Of a DNA stretch of 9,751 nt, positions 6,654-9,751 are shown piece after piece. The notes beneath the pieces were generated by a model. That model saw only the letters and a program-made list of their open reading frames with translations. It did no database searches and was not told where the DNA came from. The stretch spans positions 1 through 9,751 of the forward strand of contig CALGRQ010000099.1 in the NCBI GenBank assembly GCA_937880795.1. The letters are read 5' to 3'. Numbering within the stretch: the stretch's first letter is position 1; each line of letters begins with the position of its first letter. The translations under genes were made by a program, and so were the position numbers. Origin of the DNA: an uncultured Dyadobacter sp. Lineage in GTDB: Bacteria > Bacteroidota > Bacteroidia > Cytophagales > Spirosomataceae.

Positions 6654-8828
6654 TTAGTTTACAAAAACTTCATCCATAAAAATCCAGGCACGCTGACCTT
6701 TACCAGGATGCCAAAGCGGTAATTTCGCCAGGGGCTTGGCTATAATTTTAATACAACTCAATTCCTGAGACTGAAAATCTGCCTCAAAAACGAGGTTTTC
6801 CACATTACCTGTCTTTTCGTCCAACATCGTCGGATTTAATATTTTGAGCAATTTCATATTGCTCTTATCCTTTCCTCCCCACACCTCTATTTTTGTCGGT
6901 GGGAAAATAAATCCTCCCACGTTGCGCAACATACTGAGCGTAACATTTTGAGCCGTTACCGGTTTCCTAAAGAGGATATATGCCTGTAAATCCTGATCCC
7001 GATATCCAAGCCATTTCCCGCTCGACTGCGAATTATCACTTTTCACACCATCTGCAAGAGTTTTATCTTGCTGCGCCGGATACTTTACATCGGGCTTGGT
7101 GATGAGTTGAACACTGTCGATCGGGAAGGTGGATTTAAAGAAGTACTTATCCACATTTTTACTCCCAAACCAACCGTCTTTGAAGGCTTTTGCTTTGAGT
7201 TTTGTGTTCTTAGCTATGACAATTGGTTGGCTATAAACCAATCCAGAAATGCTGTCAGGATCGGTCCCATCCAGGGTATAGCGGATTGTCGTCCCCGGTA
7301 TCTGATGTTTGAGCCTGATCCCGGTTTTACCTGAAATAATCTGATTATCGTTTTCGATCACAGGTGGATTGAGAGCCATAACAATCGTATCACTTCTGAA
7401 TCCGGTTTCAAAACTGATCTTTTTCTCATTTCGTAACTGCGCCAATTCATTTGGCGACATGCTCGTACTCCACACATATACCTTTTTCAGCGATGGGAAA
7501 GAAGCCAATTCCTTCACTTGAGATATTTTCACCGCCGTCCCACTTAACGATAATTCCCGTAATCGTGCCAACTTTTTCAATTCCACCAAAGCCTTACCTT
7601 CAATATCGGTAAAATTTAAGATCAATCTTCTTAACTCTGAAAACTGAGCCAGTTGTTTCAAATCTTCATCTTTGACAGGCATTTTGCTCAAATCGATGGA
7701 AACGATTTGGTCTTTTAAAGGCGTCAGTGCTTCTATATCTCCGCTTTTAAAGTTTGCACGATTGTAAAAATTCACAAACAATGCAGGCGAAGACAAAGAC
7801 AGCGGTTTGATAAGCCTATAATTGGTGTTTAGCTTTTGTATCGTACCGGCATCGGCCACACCGAAATCATATTCTTCCTCCACACGCCCTCCTCCTAGCG
7901 TATTTTGGGCATATTGGTAAATTGGACTTGTTTCTGATAGCGTATGAACCATTAGATCAAAAGGTGATCCGGCTTTAATCCAGGTAGCTAGTAATACCAC
8001 TTCGTCATCAGTGAGCTGCACTTTGCCTTTGGGAGGCATATGCTTTTTATCATCCAACGGCAAATGTACCCGATTTAACAACAGGCCTAGATCCTCCCGA
8101 CTCGTGTCCCATAGCTTTCCATTTTTTCCACCTTTCGCCAACAGCTCCCTTGTTTGCATTTGAAGCCCCCCCTTCGCCTTTTCTTCATTATGGCATGAAT
8201 AGCATTTTTGCTGCAAAACCGGTTGAATCAAATCGTCATATACATTGGCATCCTCCAAAGCCACCTTGGTGGGTTCAGAAGTTGAAAAAGGTATAGGTGA
8301 TATCAGGAAGTCTTCACCATGTGTCAAATTACCTCCTAAATGCCCTCCTATCAGCAATAAACTTAAAAAACAAAATGCCAGTATTTTTGAAACGATTTTC
8401 CAGGGCGCCAGATAGTGCTTAAATCCATACCAAATTAAACTGATTAACGATATAGCTACGCCCATCCATTGATGCCACAGGAGAGTATCGCCCTCGTAGC
8501 CCTCCTCTTTCGATAAAACAAAACCTGAAAAAGCAGCAATTACTGCGGATAAAGTCCCGATTAGCAATAGAAGGTCTGCCAAATCCTGATGCCAACGCGT
8601 GGAAGTTCTCTTCTCTATGACAAGAACCCATACAGCATATAGTACCAATACCACAAGAGGAAAATGCAACACCAATGGGTGCAACCGCCCTATAAAGGGC
8701 ATCCAAGAAGGCACAACGAAACGGTCTCCAAAGAGCAATAGAAAGACAAGCAGTCCATTGAGAAAAAAGGCAAGATTATAAAGCCAACCTTTCCAATTGG
8801 CCTCGACGGATGTAGCAGTTGAATTCAT
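6654..8828 (-). CDS. Multidomain membrane c-type cytochrome (DUF2231-like / PSCyt1-like / LRR / chitobiase C-term-like / galactose-binding-like)
   Basis: A 724-residue protein. Residues about 15-165 hold five hydrophobic segments resembling DUF2231 (GRLHPLVLHFPLVVL, later GGHLGGNLTHGEDFL). Residues about 195-295 form a planctomycete-type cytochrome c domain with haem site CYSCH (209-213) and a probable Met ligand in HMPPKG (Met264). Residues about 375-475 contain leucine-rich-repeat-like units of about 24 residues. Residues about 488-565 resemble the chitobiase/beta-hexosaminidase C-terminal domain (TIRYTLDGTDPD). Residues about 575-724 look like a galactose-binding/discoidin-type beta-sandwich. 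Topology suggests a membrane anchor with the haem and binding modules outside the cytoplasm. The ATG directly abuts the stop of the upstream DUF1501 gene (TAAATG), so they form one operon. An electron-transfer role linked to an extracytoplasmic substrate is inference; no catalytic domain is recognised. The C-terminal module assignments are by eye. Confidence 0.85.
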   Translation of the reverse strand: MNSTATSVEANWKGWLYNLAFFLNGLLVFLLLFGDRFVVPSWMPFIGRLHPLVLHFPLVVLVLYAVWVLVIEKRTSTRWHQDLADLLLLIGTLSAVIAAFSGFVLSKEEGYEGDTLLWHQWMGVAISLISLIWYGFKHYLAPWKIVSKILAFCFLSLLLIGGHLGGNLTHGEDFLISPIPFSTSEPTKVALEDANVYDDLIQPVLQQKCYSCHNEEKAKGGLQMQTRELLAKGGKNGKLWDTSREDLGLLLNRVHLPLDDKKHMPPKGKVQLTDDEVVLLATWIKAGSPFDLMVHTLSETSPIYQYAQNTLGGGRVEEEYDFGVADAGTIQKLNTNYRLIKPLSLSSPALFVNFYNRANFKSGDIEALTPLKDQIVSIDLSKMPVKDEDLKQLAQFSELRRLILNFTDIEGKALVELKKLARLRELSLSGTAVKISQVKELASFPSLKKVYVWSTSMSPNELAQLRNEKKISFETGFRSDTIVMALNPPVIENDNQIISGKTGIRLKHQIPGTTIRYTLDGTDPDSISGLVYSQPIVIAKNTKLKAKAFKDGWFGSKNVDKYFFKSTFPIDSVQLITKPDVKYPAQQDKTLADGVKSDNSQSSGKWLGYRDQDLQAYILFRKPVTAQNVTLSMLRNVGGFIFPPTKIEVWGGKDKSNMKLLKILNPTMLDEKTGNVENLVFEADFQSQELSCIKIIAKPLAKLPLWHPGKGQRAWIFMDEVFVN

Positions 8829-9401
8829 TTACGCAATGATACCGTTTACCAGCTTACCCGCCACATCTGTCAGGCGGTAACGACGACCCTGGTTTTTGAA
8901 GATCAGTTTTTCGTGATCCAATCCCAATTGATTTAAAATGGTAGCATGGAAATCATGGACATGTACCGGATCCTTGACAATGTTGTAGCCAAACTCGTCT
9001 GTTTCGCCATATACGATTCCCGGCTTAATACCTCCTCCGGCCATCCAAACGGTAAATGCCCTTGGATGGTGATCACGGCCATAATTATCCTTGGTAAGCG
9101 TACCCTGACAATAATTGGTCCTACCAAATTCTCCTCCCCATATCACCAACGTTTCATCCAGTAAGCCCCGTTGTTTTAAATCGGTAACCAGAGCGGCCGA
9201 TGCCTGATCCACATCCATACATTGCCCTTTTATTTCGTTGGGCAAACCACCGTGGCTATCCCACCCTTGATGATATAGCTGTATGAAGCGTACGCCCTGT
9301 TCCGATAATTTTCTGGCCAAAAGGCAGTTTGCCGCATAAGTACCAGGAACCAGACATTCCGGTCCATACATTTTAACGATCGACTCGGGCTCCTTGCTCA
9401 T
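8829..9401 (-). pseudogene. DUF1501 family protein, 3' (C-terminal) fragment of a frameshifted gene
   Basis: 190 codons from an internal ATG, encoding the C-terminal half of a DUF1501 protein. DUF1501 proteins belong to the alkaline phosphatase/sulfatase-like superfamily, are usually exported by the Tat route, and have no established activity. Conserved blocks are intact: GWDSHGG (46-52), GGEFGRT (89-95), GRDHHP (108-113) and VHDFHATIL (148-156), the last two contributing His/Asp residues typical of metal sites. The family's C-terminal segment (QGRRYRLTDVAGKLV) is also present. The first residues, SKEPESIVKMYG, are a mid-protein motif rather than a natural N terminus, so this is the rear of the gene whose front is at 9407-9751. 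The preserved motifs suggest the break is recent. The stop is immediately followed by the cytochrome gene's ATG. Confidence 0.85.
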
Positions 9402-9419
9402 ATCGGTTATTTCAGCATG
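9402..9419 (-). other. Frameshift junction within the DUF1501 gene
   Basis: Minus-strand reading gives ATG CTG AAA TAA in the upstream frame. The frame shifted back by one base reads GAA ATA ACC GAT ATG AGC (E-I-T-D-M-S), which continues the family sequence. Family members normally carry about RMQTSVPE-[ILV]-x-D here. The observed RM|EITDMSKEPE lacks the QTSVP part, so a 13-bp deletion (not a multiple of three) explains both the missing residues and the frame change. A single missing base would restore the frame but would leave the gap. Reinitiation at the ATG six bases after the stop codon is conceivable but would give two half-proteins. Confidence 0.7.
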
Positions 9420-9751
9420 CGATAAGCCATTTCATACTGTTGCACCTTCGCTGCGATTTCAGGATCACCGAACTCATCCAACGTGCCTTGGTTTAATTCT
9501 GCCAGTTTATCCAGCATTTTGCGCCGTTGTGTCCGATCCATCCCATCTGGATCGTTGAGATATAACACCGGATTTTCACCGCTACTAAACTGAACGCCTT
9601 GATGCACCGAGTCTAAAAAACCATTGGTCCATAGCTTTGAATAAACACCCTGCCCATTGCCTTTTCCTCGCGATAGCAAAACACAAAACCCGGGAAGATT
9701 CTGATTTTCACTACCCAAGCCATAGCTCAACCATGCGCCCATGCTAGGGCG
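9407..9751 (-). pseudogene. DUF1501 family protein, 5' fragment (also truncated by the window edge)
   Basis: The frame is open to the last base of the window (RPSM before GAWLSYGLGSEN), so the true start and any Tat signal lie beyond 9751; the Met at 9742 is internal. The 114 visible residues match the middle of DUF1501 proteins: RPSMGAWLSYGLG, a FCVLLSRGKG strand, HQGVQF, then NPVLYLNDPDG and a helical stretch ending QYEMAYRM. Directly after RM, where relatives continue with a QTSVPE-like stretch, the frame reads Leu-Lys-stop (TAA at 9409-9407). The continuation of the protein is found in another frame from 9413 downward. Together with 8829-9401 this covers about 305 residues of a protein typically about 450-490 long. 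Confidence 0.83.

Noticed and set aside
9407..9416. Programmed -1 ribosomal frameshift in the DUF1501 gene
   Set aside because: CTG AAA TAA is not a classical X XXY YYZ slippery site, no downstream stimulatory structure is obvious, and conserved residues are missing at the junction. A deletion is the simpler explanation.

Overview
The window looks like chromosomal DNA of a Bacteroidota bacterium, most likely in or near the Sphingobacteriaceae (Pedobacter/Sphingobacterium-like). The support is the protein flavour (a B12-dependent ribonucleotide reductase, a TlpA-type thioredoxin with a long N-terminal region, a haem-binding-domain protein, a DUF1501/planctomycete-type cytochrome gene pair), moderate G+C, A-rich leaders without clear Shine-Dalgarno sequences, and a TAnnTTTG-type promoter element. 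The genus is an inference. No tRNA, rRNA, CRISPR array, insertion sequence or integrase was found.

Layout. Bases 1-2205 (+) hold the 3' part of the class II ribonucleotide reductase gene nrdJ, whose start lies before the window. It converges on a minus-strand gene (2275-3705) for an exported TlpA-like thioredoxin, and a long hairpin between them can terminate both. Next, also on the minus strand, is purB (3825-5180), with its own terminator and a recognisable promoter. Divergent from purB are an aquaglyceroporin (5340-6080) and a small membrane-anchored CxxCH haem protein (6121-6606). These end at a 14-bp perfect hairpin shared with the converging minus-strand operon that fills the rest of the window. 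That operon holds, in transcription order, a DUF1501 gene (9751 down to 8829, its 5' end outside the window) and, directly abutting it, a 724-residue membrane cytochrome with LRR-like, chitobiase-C-terminal-like and galactose-binding-like modules (8828 down to 6654).

How the genes fit together. nrdJ and purB are housekeeping nucleotide-metabolism genes. The right-hand third is the accessory part: a planctomycete-type DUF1501/PSCyt1 module of unknown biochemical function, with a second c-type haem protein converging on it. The DUF1501 gene is broken near its middle. Its two halves are well conserved but lie in different frames, and the junction lacks a short segment usually conserved in the family. 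This suggests a recent out-of-frame deletion (13 bp fits best) or an assembly error.

The points most worth a second look are the DUF1501 lesion, the multidomain cytochrome, and the valine in the aquaglyceroporin's second NPA motif. I do not see a clearly new defence, mobile or RNA-based system.
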